Shown here: positions 34,304-43,483 of the stretch, piece by piece
Layout of the letters: each line of letters begins with the position of its first letter
How positions within the stretch are numbered: the stretch's first letter is position 1
Origin: Pedobacter sp. N36a
GTDB lineage: Bacteria > Bacteroidota > Bacteroidia > Sphingobacteriales > Sphingobacteriaceae
NCBI RefSeq assembly: GCF_014472395.1
Contig: NZ_JACSZW010000003.1
Coordinates: forward strand, 310,001-374,000
Length of the DNA stretch: 64,000 bases
Direction of reading: 5' to 3'
The notes under the pieces: model-generated
Told to the model about the DNA's origin: nothing
Databases searched by the model: none
Seen by the model: only the letters and a program-made list of their open reading frames with translations
Translations under genes and position numbers: made by a program

Positions 34304-36205
34304 ATGTCAGATATAATACAACTTTTACCGGATAGTGTTGCCAATCAAATCGCGGCCGGAGAGGTAGTGCAACGCCCGGCATCAGCCGTAAAAGAGCTTT
34401 TGGAGAATGCGATAGATGCCGGTGCAAACAAGATACAGTTGATTTTAAAAGATGCCGGTAAGGCATTGATTCAGGTGATAGACAATGGCTGTGGAATGAG
34501 CGTCACAGATGCACGCATGTGCTTTGAACGTCATGCCACCTCGAAAGTCAGAAAAGCAGAAGATCTATTCGCCATTCGTACCATGGGTTTCAGAGGTGAA
34601 GCGATGGCCTCTATTGCCGCAATTTCACAGATAGAGATGAAAACCCGCCGTCATGATGATGAGCTGGGTACCTTGGTAGAAATTGAAGGTTCTGAAGTCA
34701 CCAATCAGGAGCCGGTAGCTACTCCTGTAGGAACCAGTATCTCGGTGAAAAATCTCTTTTACAATACGCCAGCAAGAAGAAACTTTCTGAAAAGTACTTC
34801 CGCAGAAATGCGTCATGTGCTGGAAGAATTTCAACGCATTTCTCTGGCAAATCCAGCAATAGCTTTCAGCTTACACCATGATGGAGTGGAAATTCACCGT
34901 TTACCTGCCTCAGGTATGAAACAAAGAATTGTTCACCTGTTTGGAAATAATTATAACCAGCGCCTGATCCCGGTAGAAGAGGAAACCAGCATCATCAATA
35001 TCAAGGGTTTTATTGGAAAACCTGAGTTCGCAAAGAAAACCAGGGGAGAGCAGTTCTTTTTTGTCAATAACAGGTACATCAAAGATGCCTACCTGAATCA
35101 TGCAGTGAGTAAATCGTATGAAGATTTACTACCTGATGACCATTTTCCGATGTATGTGCTGTTCATCGAAATTGATCCTGCAAAGATTGATGTGAATGTA
35201 CACCCTACAAAAACGGAGATCAAATACCTGGACGAGAAATCTATTTATGCGATCCTGCATTCTGCAGTTAAACGCTCTATTGGCAGGTTTAACATCAGTC
35301 CAACGATTGATTTTGATCAGGAAACTGGATTTAGCGGAATGATTACGCATAAAGCACCGGAAGAAATTGTACCGCCAAGCATTAGTTTCAACCCGGACTT
35401 TAACCCTTTTGCTGCGGATAAACCAAGCAGGGCGCCAGAAACCACCGTTACTTTTCCTAGTTTCAGGAGGTCTGGAGGCGGAAATGGGGCAGGAAGCAAG
35501 GATGCCAGCGCAGCGATTGTACCAAACACCAAAGGCTGGGGCGCTTTATATGAAGTGGCCAACCATAGCGATACAGCGCAGCAGGCGGCTATTGAATTAC
35601 CCGGACAATTATCAGATGATTCTTTGGTACCCCTGCAGAAACAGCTGATGCAGCTGCACAACAGGTACATCATCTCGCAGATTAAATCTGGGTTGATGCT
35701 GATTGATCAGCAGGCTGCGCATGAAAGGATTCTTTATGAACGTTTCAGCAGACACCTGGATGATCGAAAAGGCGCTTCTCAGCAGAGCTTGTTTCCACAA
35801 ACGGTAACTTTAAGTCCGAACGATTTTGAATTGGCAAAGAGCTTATTGGAAGACATCAAAAGCCTCGGTTTTGAGGTACGAGAATTCGGTAAAAATACCC
35901 TGATCATAGAAGGAATTCCAGTAGATCTTGGCAATAACAACGGCAATGAAACGCAGTTATTTGAACACCTGATTGAGGGATTTAAAAATTCTCAGCAGGA
36001 ACTTAAACTGAGTAAAAGAGATGCGCTGGCCAGAAGTATGGCAAGAAACAGCGCCATCAAAAGCGGGGCAGTTTTAGGACAGCAAGAAATGAATACATTG
36101 ATTGAACAGCTTTTTGCCTGTCAAACACCTAACTTTAGTATTAGTGGAAAGCCGGTAATTCAAACTATCGGGCTGACTGAACTCGATAAAAAATTTGATA
36201 AATAG
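34304..36205 (+). CDS. mutL: DNA mismatch repair protein MutL
   Basis: A 633-residue GHKL ATPase. N-terminal motifs: SVANQIAAGEVVQRP, ELLENAIDAGA (Bergerat), DNGCGM and TMGFRGEAMASI. A glycine- and proline-rich linker lies around 360-430, then the C-terminal dimerisation domain. QLHNRYIISQIKSGLMLIDQQAAHERI and the C-terminal AMARNSAIKSGAVL are typical; the DQQAAHERILYE stretch may carry the endonuclease motif seen in non-enteric MutL. The rhomboid pair follows 5 bp later, so co-transcription is likely. Confidence 0.97.
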   Translation: MSDIIQLLPDSVANQIAAGEVVQRPASAVKELLENAIDAGANKIQLILKDAGKALIQVIDNGCGMSVTDARMCFERHATSKVRKAEDLFAIRTMGFRGEAMASIAAISQIEMKTRRHDDELGTLVEIEGSEVTNQEPVATPVGTSISVKNLFYNTPARRNFLKSTSAEMRHVLEEFQRISLANPAIAFSLHHDGVEIHRLPASGMKQRIVHLFGNNYNQRLIPVEEETSIINIKGFIGKPEFAKKTRGEQFFFVNNRYIKDAYLNHAVSKSYEDLLPDDHFPMYVLFIEIDPAKIDVNVHPTKTEIKYLDEKSIYAILHSAVKRSIGRFNISPTIDFDQETGFSGMITHKAPEEIVPPSISFNPDFNPFAADKPSRAPETTVTFPSFRRSGGGNGAGSKDASAAIVPNTKGWGALYEVANHSDTAQQAAIELPGQLSDDSLVPLQKQLMQLHNRYIISQIKSGLMLIDQQAAHERILYERFSRHLDDRKGASQQSLFPQTVTLSPNDFELAKSLLEDIKSLGFEVREFGKNTLIIEGIPVDLGNNNGNETQLFEHLIEGFKNSQQELKLSKRDALARSMARNSAIKSGAVLGQQEMNTLIEQLFACQTPNFSISGKPVIQTIGLTELDKKFDK

Positions 36206-36210
36206 CAACG

Positions 36211-36951
36211 ATGAATAATATCCATATCCCACCAGTAGTCAAAAACCTGCTCATTATTAATGCGCTGTTTTTTGCTGCAAAGTACGTGATGAAAAATGCA
36301 GGAGTCGACCTGGATTATTTGTTGGGCGCTTTTTACTTCGACTCGCAGTTTTTTAGAATCTGGCAGCCGATCTCCTACATGTTTATGCATGGTGACCTTA
36401 TGCACATCTTCTTCAATATGTTCGCCCTGTTTATGTTCGGCGGCGTCATTGAAAGCAGGTGGGGAGCGAAACGCTTTATAAACTTTTACCTGATCACCGG
36501 ATTGGGGGCGGTAGCCCTTCAAATGGGCGTGCAGGCCTATGAAGTCTATCAAATTACAGGATCTATCCTGCATAATCCGGTAATGGTAGATTTAACCAGA
36601 GGAATGGCGCAGGTTGGTGTTCCCGGTATTTCCGCAGAAGCCAGAGATACCTTGATCGGAATTTATGGTTTCCCAATGGTGGGTGCTTCAGGTGCTATTT
36701 TTGGATTATTAGTGGCTTTTGGAATGTTATATCCGAATACGGAAATGTACATCATGTTCATCCCGATCCCGGTAAAAGCAAAATATATTATTCCTGTTTA
36801 TATTTTAATGGAATTATCTTTAGGAGTAGCACGTGTTCCCGGCGACTCTATTGCACATTATGCACACTTAGGTGGTGCATTATTAGGCTTTATACTGGTT
36901 AAATTGTGGAAAGACAAGGATAACAATAGATTTTATAAATACTATGAATAA
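36211..36951 (+). CDS. Rhomboid intramembrane serine protease 1
   Basis: A 246-residue six- or seven-helix membrane protease. It has HxxxN (H65-N69), catalytic S160 in GASGAIFGL and H219 in HYAHLGGALLG. Substrate unknown. It sits between mutL and a second rhomboid and overlaps the latter by 8 bp. Confidence 0.94.
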   Translation: MNNIHIPPVVKNLLIINALFFAAKYVMKNAGVDLDYLLGAFYFDSQFFRIWQPISYMFMHGDLMHIFFNMFALFMFGGVIESRWGAKRFINFYLITGLGAVALQMGVQAYEVYQITGSILHNPVMVDLTRGMAQVGVPGISAEARDTLIGIYGFPMVGASGAIFGLLVAFGMLYPNTEMYIMFIPIPVKAKYIIPVYILMELSLGVARVPGDSIAHYAHLGGALLGFILVKLWKDKDNNRFYKYYE

Positions 36952-37807
36952 GTCTTTTATTGACGATCTAAAATATAGGGTATTCCAATCCGGAAACCCT
37001 GTCTACTTTTATATTGGCATCAATGTGCTGCTCTTTTTGGTGGTGGCATTTCTGGGTATTCCTTTCTTTTTATCTGGCATAGGCACTGTTAATTTCCCTG
37101 CCTTTATCAGGGAATATATGGGCTATCCAGCTTCGATTGCAAAGCTGCCATTTCGCTTTTATACAGTGATTACCTATCAGTTTTTTCATGATGGCTTTTT
37201 ACACCTGCTGTTCAATATGCTCTGGTTATACTGGATGGGTAAAATCTTTCTGGATTTCTTAAAACCAAGGCAGTTTCATTTTGTCTACCTCGGTGGAGGG
37301 ATTGCAGGTGCAGCAATGTATACACTGGCCTATAACGTTTTTCCTGTTTTTGCCGGATCAGTGGCGGAAGCAACAGTAATTGGTTCATCTGCGGCAGTAA
37401 TGGCCGTGATTGTGGCTACGGCAACATTGGTGCCTGACTATAGCATCAGAATGTTATTGCTGGGCGATGTGAAATTGAAATATCTGGCCATGGCCTATAT
37501 TGCAATGGAACTAATTGGTTTGGCTTCAGCAAATGCTGGAGGCAGTTTTACCCATATCGGAGGTGCCTTGTTTGGCTTTGCCTACATTAAGGTGCTGCAC
37601 AAAGGAAGAGATTGGAGTCAGCTTTTTAAAAGAAAACCTAAGCTGAGAGTGGTGAGAAATGAACCTCCAAAATCTGCCCCAAAATCAACTGCAAGTTCCG
37701 TAAATCAACATGAAATAGATGCTATTTTAGATAAGATCTCTAAATCAGGATATGATAAATTAAGTAAAGACGAAAAGGAAACCCTGTTTAAGGCGAGCAA
37801 ACATTAA
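36944..37807 (+). CDS. Rhomboid intramembrane serine protease 2 with C-terminal tail
   Basis: A 287-residue paralogue. Catalytic S149 in IGSSAAVMAV (a GSS rather than GAS motif) and H204 in FTHIGGALFG, with HLLFNM as HxxxN. After the last helix comes a basic linker and a helical tail, NQHEIDAILDKISKSGYDKL, like the DUF6576 tail of Bacteroidota rhomboids. Stop and next start share a base (TAATG), so translation is coupled. Confidence 0.92.
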   Translation: MNKSFIDDLKYRVFQSGNPVYFYIGINVLLFLVVAFLGIPFFLSGIGTVNFPAFIREYMGYPASIAKLPFRFYTVITYQFFHDGFLHLLFNMLWLYWMGKIFLDFLKPRQFHFVYLGGGIAGAAMYTLAYNVFPVFAGSVAEATVIGSSAAVMAVIVATATLVPDYSIRMLLLGDVKLKYLAMAYIAMELIGLASANAGGSFTHIGGALFGFAYIKVLHKGRDWSQLFKRKPKLRVVRNEPPKSAPKSTASSVNQHEIDAILDKISKSGYDKLSKDEKETLFKASKH

Positions 37808-38919
37808 TGAAGAGATCGAAACCCACATTTTTTGATAAACTGGCTCGTGTACTGGCACTTACATTAGCGCTGGCACTCCTACTGGGCTTTCTTGCCGGGA
37901 GATTTGATCCGAGGAAGTATCAATTGATTGCTTTTTTCGGCCTTGCCTATCCTTTTATTCTCTTTCTGAATATTTTTATGGTGATCTGGTGGGTCCTTCG
38001 CAGGCGCTGGGCATTTGCAGCAGGTACAGTGGCCCTGATCCTGATAGGGTGGCAAGCTTTAACCGCCACCATAGGCATTTTTGGCGAGGATGGTAAAGGA
38101 CCAAAATACAACCCTAGTTCTTTAAGGATGATGACCTATAATGTGCATAGTTTTAAGCCCTATGGACTGGAGAATGTAGAATCTGTAAAACAGCAGATGC
38201 TGGAGCTGATCGAAAAAGAAAACCCCGATGTCATTTGTTTTCAAGAATATTTTACCCGTAAAAAGGGATCCTTTGACATTACTGACAGTCTCAAAAGAAT
38301 ACTAAAAACCAAACACTTTTTTTTCGTGCCTTCCAGTAAGAATGATTACGAGGCAACAGGACTGGCCATCTTTTCCCGTTACCCGATCAAGGATACCGGA
38401 ACGATCGCTTTCGGACCCAATTTCGGCGGCAATGCCAGTATTTTCATAGACATAGAAGTGAATCAAAAGAAACTAAGGGTGTACAACATTCATTTACAAT
38501 CTATCTCATTTGATAAGCAGGATTACAGCTATATTGATAAGGTGGCGAAAAAGATGAATGCGGAAATTAAACCTTCCAAAAGGATCCTGGTATTACTTAG
38601 GAATGCTTTTCTAAAGAGAAGTGAGCAGGTAGATATCATGAAGGCCCACATGTCCACCTGCCCGACGTCTTTCCTGATCGCTGGTGATTTTAATGATACC
38701 CCAGCTTCTTATGCCGTTACGCAGTTGACAAAATCTTTACACAATACTTTTCAGCAAGAAGGTACCGGCTTGGGAAGAACCTATAATGGTAAGTTTCCTA
38801 ACTTCCAAATTGATTATATTGCCACTACAAAAGACATTAAAGTGTTGAATCATCTCGTGATTCCCGCTAAATTGTCAGACCATTTTCCTGTTCGCAGTGA
38901 TTTGATATTAACACCCTAA
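37807..38919 (+). CDS. Membrane-anchored endonuclease/exonuclease/phosphatase-family protein
   Basis: A 370-residue protein with three N-terminal membrane helices (about residues 15-90) and a soluble EEP domain: RMMTYNVHSFKPYG, ICFQEYF (catalytic Glu), IAGDFNDTPAS and SDHFPVRSD (catalytic Asp/His). A metal-dependent phosphodiesterase fold, with DNA, RNA or lipid phosphate as possible targets. Last gene of the mutL-rhomboid unit; the cysS promoter lies inside its 3' end. Confidence 0.9.
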   Translation: MKRSKPTFFDKLARVLALTLALALLLGFLAGRFDPRKYQLIAFFGLAYPFILFLNIFMVIWWVLRRRWAFAAGTVALILIGWQALTATIGIFGEDGKGPKYNPSSLRMMTYNVHSFKPYGLENVESVKQQMLELIEKENPDVICFQEYFTRKKGSFDITDSLKRILKTKHFFFVPSSKNDYEATGLAIFSRYPIKDTGTIAFGPNFGGNASIFIDIEVNQKKLRVYNIHLQSISFDKQDYSYIDKVAKKMNAEIKPSKRILVLLRNAFLKRSEQVDIMKAHMSTCPTSFLIAGDFNDTPASYAVTQLTKSLHNTFQQEGTGLGRTYNGKFPNFQIDYIATTKDIKVLNHLVIPAKLSDHFPVRSDLILTP

Positions 38920-38933
38920 AATTTTTACCTTTG
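38901..38933 (+). promoter_or_regulatory. cysS promoter (leaderless configuration)
   Basis: -33 TTTG at 38901-38904, spacer 21 bp, -7 TACCTTTG at 38926-38933. The ATG starts 4 nt after the -7 box, so transcription should begin at or next to the start codon. It overlaps the 3' end of the upstream gene. Confidence 0.72.
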
Positions 38934-38937
38934 CAAG

Positions 38938-40398
38938 ATGAATACAGGCTTACAGCTCTACAATACCCTAACGCGTAAAAAAGAACTTTTTGAACCGCTA
39001 AACGCACCTCATGTAGGTATGTATGTGTGCGGACCTACTGTTTACAGTGATGTTCACCTGGGCAATTGTCGTACGTTCATCTCTTTTGATTTGATCTTCA
39101 GATATTTGAAATACAGTGGCTATAAAGTACGCTATGTACGCAACATTACCGATGCCGGCCATTTGGAAGGCGATCGGGATGAAGGTGATGATAAATTTGC
39201 GAAAAGAGCGAAACTCGAGCAATTAGAGCCAATGGAAATTGTACAGAAATATACTTTGGGCTTCCATGATGTATTGAGAATGTTCAATACCTTGCCGCCA
39301 AGTATCGAGCCTACCGCTACCGGACACATTATCGAGCAGATCGAAATGATCAAAGAGATCATGAACAATGGTTATGCATATGAATCCAATGGAACCATCT
39401 ATTTTGATGTAGAAAAATACAGTGAAACTTATAACTATACCATTCTTACCAATAGAAATCTGGAAGACATGCTGGCCAATACCAGAGAACTGGGAGGGCA
39501 GAATGAGAAACGCGGCAGATTAGATTTTGCGCTTTGGATTAAGGCAAAGCCGGAAACATTAATGCGCTGGGCTTCCCCATGGGGAGAAGGTTTTCCAGGA
39601 TGGCATATTGAATGTTCTGCAATGAGTGCCAAATATCTTGGTGCAGAATTCGATATTCATGGCGGTGGAATGGACCTTGCAGCAACGCACCATACCAATG
39701 AAATTGCACAGTCTGAAGCCTGCAGTCATAAACAACCAGCAAAATACTGGATGCATACCAATATGCTGACGGTAAATGGAACCAGGATGTCGAAAAGCGC
39801 AGGTAACGGATTTTTACCAGAGCAATTGTTTAGCGGAGACCATGCTTTACTGGAAAAAGGATTCAGCCCGATGACTGTTAAATTTTTCATGTTACAGGCA
39901 CATTACCGCAGTACGCTTGACTTCTCAAATGAAGCTTTAGATGCTTCCGAAAAAGGCTTTAAAAGGTTGATGAATGCGTTAAGCTTACTCGATAAATTGA
40001 CACCCGCTGAAAGCAGCGATTTCGAAATTGATCCGATCATTGACAATTGTGTAAAAGCAATGAATGATGATTTCAATAGCCCGGTGGTGATTGCAGAACT
40101 CTTCGAAGCCAGCAGAATCATCAATACAGTGTATGATGGAAAAGGAAAGATCTCTGCAGCAGAACTGGACAAGTTAAAGCAGTTGATGCAGGATTTTGTT
40201 TATGATATTTTCGGACTAAAAGACGAGGAAACTTCCAATATCGCATTAAATTCAGTGTTAGATATGGTGATCGATTTACGTCAGACGGCAAAAGAGAACA
40301 AAGACTATGCAACTTCTGATAAAATCAGATTAGGCCTGCAAAGTATGGGTATCCAGTTGAAAGACAGTAAAGAAGGAACAACCTGGAATAAAGCCTAA
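38938..40398 (+). CDS. cysS: Cysteine-tRNA ligase
   Basis: Charges tRNA-Cys. 486 residues, normal length. HIGH motif as HLGN (40-43) within GPTVYSDVHLGN, zinc ligands beginning with C31, WHIECSAMS for the Cys/Zn pocket, and KMSKS as RMSKS (about 282-286). DALR-type helical C-terminus. Own promoter inside the previous gene and no Shine-Dalgarno. Confidence 0.97.
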   Translation: MNTGLQLYNTLTRKKELFEPLNAPHVGMYVCGPTVYSDVHLGNCRTFISFDLIFRYLKYSGYKVRYVRNITDAGHLEGDRDEGDDKFAKRAKLEQLEPMEIVQKYTLGFHDVLRMFNTLPPSIEPTATGHIIEQIEMIKEIMNNGYAYESNGTIYFDVEKYSETYNYTILTNRNLEDMLANTRELGGQNEKRGRLDFALWIKAKPETLMRWASPWGEGFPGWHIECSAMSAKYLGAEFDIHGGGMDLAATHHTNEIAQSEACSHKQPAKYWMHTNMLTVNGTRMSKSAGNGFLPEQLFSGDHALLEKGFSPMTVKFFMLQAHYRSTLDFSNEALDASEKGFKRLMNALSLLDKLTPAESSDFEIDPIIDNCVKAMNDDFNSPVVIAELFEASRIINTVYDGKGKISAAELDKLKQLMQDFVYDIFGLKDEETSNIALNSVLDMVIDLRQTAKENKDYATSDKIRLGLQSMGIQLKDSKEGTTWNKA

Positions 40399-40490
40399 GG
40401 ATGTTGAATTGTTAATTAATTTAGCAAATCAAAAATATCAGAACAATTATATTCGTACCAAACAAAAATATTATTCTAACTATTCAAATC

Positions 40491-41348
40491 ATGATCAATA
40501 AATTCCTTTATACCGTAGTAGCCCTTTCGATGACTGTAGCTGCATATGCACAGAAGTCGGATGGAACCACTAAATCTCTTGTTAAAGCAGAGAAAGAATT
40601 TGCAGAAAGCCTGGCAAAACATGGCGCTAAAAGTGCTTACCTGAGTTTCTCCGCAAATGATGCACTGGTATTCAGACCGAATCCGGTGAATGCGAAAACT
40701 TTTTACGCCACACAGGAAGACAGCAAGAATGTGAGCTGGGCGCCAACTTATGCAAGGGTAGCTAAGAGCGGCGACTGGGGTTTCAGCACTGGCCCTTATA
40801 CGATCGATGGAGCAGAAAAAACGTACGGTCAGTATCTGACAGTATGGAAAGCAAAAGATGGTAAATGGGAATTGGCATTGGATCTAGGTACTACGCACAA
40901 CAAGCCCTTGAATAAGTTGGAAACTTCTTATATCGAGCCTAAAGAATACTATAAACCTAAGTTTGCAACCGATAAACAAAGAGCTGCGGGAACAGATATT
41001 ATCGTGACGACAGAGAAAACGTTGAATACGACTTTGAAGTCTTATGGTGTAGCTGCATTTGCAGGGTTCTTAAATCCTGATGCCAGAGTATTATTCCCTG
41101 GATATGAGCCGATCGTTGGAAAAGATAAAGCTATGGCTTTCTACAATGGTATGGTGAAAAACATGACGCTTAAAACGACTAAAGCAGATAAAGCTTTAGG
41201 AGGTGACCTTGCTTATACTTATGGTATTGCCACCATTGATTATAAAGCAGATTTAAGAGAAAGCTTCAATTACGTGTTTATCTATGAGCGTCAGGCTGAC
41301 CACAACTGGAATTTGATCATGCAGGTTTTCACACCAGCTGAACGTTAA
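40491..41348 (+). CDS. Secreted protein with two NTF2/SnoaL-like domains
   Basis: A 285-residue protein with signal MINKFLYTVVALSMTVAAYA. Two similar parts follow: about 25-140 (LVKAEKEFAESLAKHGAKSAY, GDWGFSTGPYTI) and about 160-282 (TTEKTLNTTLKSYGVAAFAG, YTYGIATI, NLIMQVFTPAE), each like the DUF4440/SnoaL cone fold. No catalytic residues can be named. Function unknown. Confidence 0.82.
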   Translation: MINKFLYTVVALSMTVAAYAQKSDGTTKSLVKAEKEFAESLAKHGAKSAYLSFSANDALVFRPNPVNAKTFYATQEDSKNVSWAPTYARVAKSGDWGFSTGPYTIDGAEKTYGQYLTVWKAKDGKWELALDLGTTHNKPLNKLETSYIEPKEYYKPKFATDKQRAAGTDIIVTTEKTLNTTLKSYGVAAFAGFLNPDARVLFPGYEPIVGKDKAMAFYNGMVKNMTLKTTKADKALGGDLAYTYGIATIDYKADLRESFNYVFIYERQADHNWNLIMQVFTPAER

Positions 41349-41367
41349 TCAAATGAAAATATAATAG

Positions 41368-41407
41368 AAAAGGGGTTTTTAACGGTTGGTTTAAAAACCC
41401 TTTTTTT
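41368..41407 (+). terminator. Intrinsic terminator
   Basis: Hairpin with arms AAAGGGGTTTTTAA and TTAAAAACCCTTT (one bulged G), 8-nt loop, seven-U tail at 41401-41407. Confidence 0.8.
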
Positions 41408-41530
41408 ATGACTGGATTTTTAATCTTTTATTTTTAGCGCGATATTGTTTTCTAACTCCTCCAGATAAGGATCATACTTTATCTACGTTATGGATGAAGA
41501 GTAACCATAATTAATGAATAAATACATTTA

Positions 41531-42418
41531 ATGAAGAAAAATATACTAATCCTTGCGGCAATGTTGATTGCCGGTCAAAGTCAGGCTCAGAAATTCGATT
41601 TACAGGGCCAGAGAGGCGCTCGCGGTATTATGCCTGAAAATACCATCCCTGGAATGATTAAAGCCTTAGATCTCGGCGTAAATACGCTGGTGATGAATGC
41701 GGTGATTTCAAAAGATAAACAGGTGGTGCTTTCTCAGGAGCCTTATTTTAATGCAGAAATCAGTTTGAAGCCAGATGGGAAAGGCATTAGCTTAAAAGAT
41801 CAAAAGAAATACAACATCTACAAAATGAATTATGAGGAGGTGAAAAAGTTCGATGTAGGGAGTAAAATTCACAACCGTTATCCTGGTCAGCAGAAATTCA
41901 AAGCCTATAAACCATTGCTGGAAGAAACAATAGATTCGGTAGAGTCTTATGTGAAATTGAACAAGCTTGCTAAGCCGAACTACAGTATTGAAACAAAACT
42001 GATCCCTAAAGGAGACGGAGAGTTTCAACCGGAACCTTCGGAGTTTATAGACCTGATTATGGAAATCCTGAAGAGAAAGAAACTGGAGAAAAGAGTGACC
42101 ATTCAATCATTTGATATACGTACGCTTCAATATCTTCATGAGCATTACCCTAAGATCAAGACTGGATTGCTGATCGATGAAAAAGAAAACTTTGAGAACA
42201 ACATAGAAGAATTGGGATTTAAACCCACAGTTTATAGTCCATATTCAGTATTGGTGGGGAAGAGCTTAGTGGATCGCTGCCATGAGGCTGGGATTAAAAT
42301 TATTCCTTGGACCATCAATTCCACTAAAGAGATGAAGTACCTGATTGGTCTGGGAGTAGACGGCCTGGTAACGGATTATCCAAACCTCTTTAAACCAGAA
42401 ATGCTGAAAGAAGATTAG
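41531..42418 (+). CDS. GDPD-fold protein lacking catalytic residues (probable pseudoenzyme)
   Basis: A 295-residue exported protein (signal to QSQAQ) with the glycerophosphodiester phosphodiesterase TIM-barrel pattern: GQRGARGIMPENTIPG, YSIETKL, TVQSFD-like VTIQSFDIRTL, IIPWTIN and GVDGLVTDYP. The catalytic His of xHRGA is Gln27. The E-x-D metal pair after the first strand is Val54/Asn56, and the HD of VVLHD is Ser68/Gln69. Only E154 of the metal ligands remains. Family membership is clear; loss of hydrolysis is inferred. It may bind lipid or phosphate ligands. Confidence 0.88.
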   Translation: MKKNILILAAMLIAGQSQAQKFDLQGQRGARGIMPENTIPGMIKALDLGVNTLVMNAVISKDKQVVLSQEPYFNAEISLKPDGKGISLKDQKKYNIYKMNYEEVKKFDVGSKIHNRYPGQQKFKAYKPLLEETIDSVESYVKLNKLAKPNYSIETKLIPKGDGEFQPEPSEFIDLIMEILKRKKLEKRVTIQSFDIRTLQYLHEHYPKIKTGLLIDEKENFENNIEELGFKPTVYSPYSVLVGKSLVDRCHEAGIKIIPWTINSTKEMKYLIGLGVDGLVTDYPNLFKPEMLKED

Positions 42419-42431
42419 ATCAAAATTAGTC

Positions 42432-42479
42432 TATAAAAAGAAGGCCCTTGAAAAATTTTTCAAGGGCCTTCTTTTTATA
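42432..42479. terminator. 48-bp perfect palindrome, bidirectional terminator
   Basis: Arms 42432-42455 and 42456-42479 are perfectly complementary with no spacer. T-rich ends on both strands. Lies between the convergent GDPD-like and moxR genes. Confidence 0.9.
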
Positions 42480-42516
42480 TAGCTGATGGCTGTAAAATTA
42501 ATTAGCGAGCTTAGCT

Positions 42517-43479
42517 TTAAAATAAGTTTTTAATGATCTGCTCCATAGAAAGACCTTCTGCTTCCGCACGGTAATTCCGGACAATCCGATGCCTCAATAT
42601 GGCTTCTGCCACGGCTTGCACATCCTCAATATCCGGTGAATACTTACCAGAAATTGCCGCATGACATTTAGCGCCAAATACAAGAAACTGAGAGGCTCTC
42701 GGACCTGCGCCCCAGCTGATGTATTTATTTACCTCTTCAGTAGCGTGTGCAGTATGCGGACGCGTTTTACTAGCCAGTTTAACAGCATATTCTACCACAT
42801 TATCTGCGATAGGGATATTTCTAACCAATTTTTGGAAATATTGAATCTGCTGGGCACTGATGATCTTTTTCAGCTGAACATCCTGATTGCTCGTCGTGTT
42901 TTTTACGATCGTCAATTCTTCTTCAAAAGTAGGATAACCTAAATGCACATGGAACATAAAGCGATCCAACTGTGCTTCGGGAAGTGGATAGGTACCTTCC
43001 TGTTCAATTGGATTTTGTGTGGCCAATACGAAGAAAGGATTCGGTAAGCTATGTCTTTGTCCGGCTGCAGTAACTGCTTTTTCCTGCATGGCTTCTAATA
43101 GAGCGGCCTGTGTTTTCGGCGGCGTTCTATTGATCTCATCTGCAAGAATGATATTTGAAAATATCGGTCCGGGAATGAATTTAAAGTTACGGTCTTCACC
43201 AAGAATTTCAGCGCCAATAATGTCGCTGGGCATTAAGTCTGGAGTGAACTGGATCCTATTGAAATTAAGATCCAGCACATTCGATACGGTTTGAACCAGC
43301 AGGGTTTTAGCCAGACCGGGAACACCAACCAACAGACAATGTCCATTGCTGAAAATAGCGATTAAAACCGATTTCACCACTTCATCCTGCCCAATAACCA
43401 CTTTGCCAATTTCGGCCTTAATGTCTTTGTATACCTGATGTAAGGCGTCTACTGCTTTAATCTCATTTTCAAACGGCAT
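42517..43479 (-). CDS. MoxR-family AAA+ ATPase
   Basis: A 320-residue chaperone-like ATPase. Walker A GVPGLAKT (52-59), Walker B ILADEINR (D114, E115), sensor segment FFVLATQNPIEQEGTYPLPE, and arginine-rich C-terminal lid. Usually paired with DUF58 and VWA genes, which are absent here. Instead it follows surA by 4 bp. It probably matures or remodels an unidentified complex. Confidence 0.94.
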   Translation of the reverse strand: MPFENEIKAVDALHQVYKDIKAEIGKVVIGQDEVVKSVLIAIFSNGHCLLVGVPGLAKTLLVQTVSNVLDLNFNRIQFTPDLMPSDIIGAEILGEDRNFKFIPGPIFSNIILADEINRTPPKTQAALLEAMQEKAVTAAGQRHSLPNPFFVLATQNPIEQEGTYPLPEAQLDRFMFHVHLGYPTFEEELTIVKNTTSNQDVQLKKIISAQQIQYFQKLVRNIPIADNVVEYAVKLASKTRPHTAHATEEVNKYISWGAGPRASQFLVFGAKCHAAISGKYSPDIEDVQAVAEAILRHRIVRNYRAEAEGLSMEQIIKNLF

Positions 43480-43483
43480 AGAT

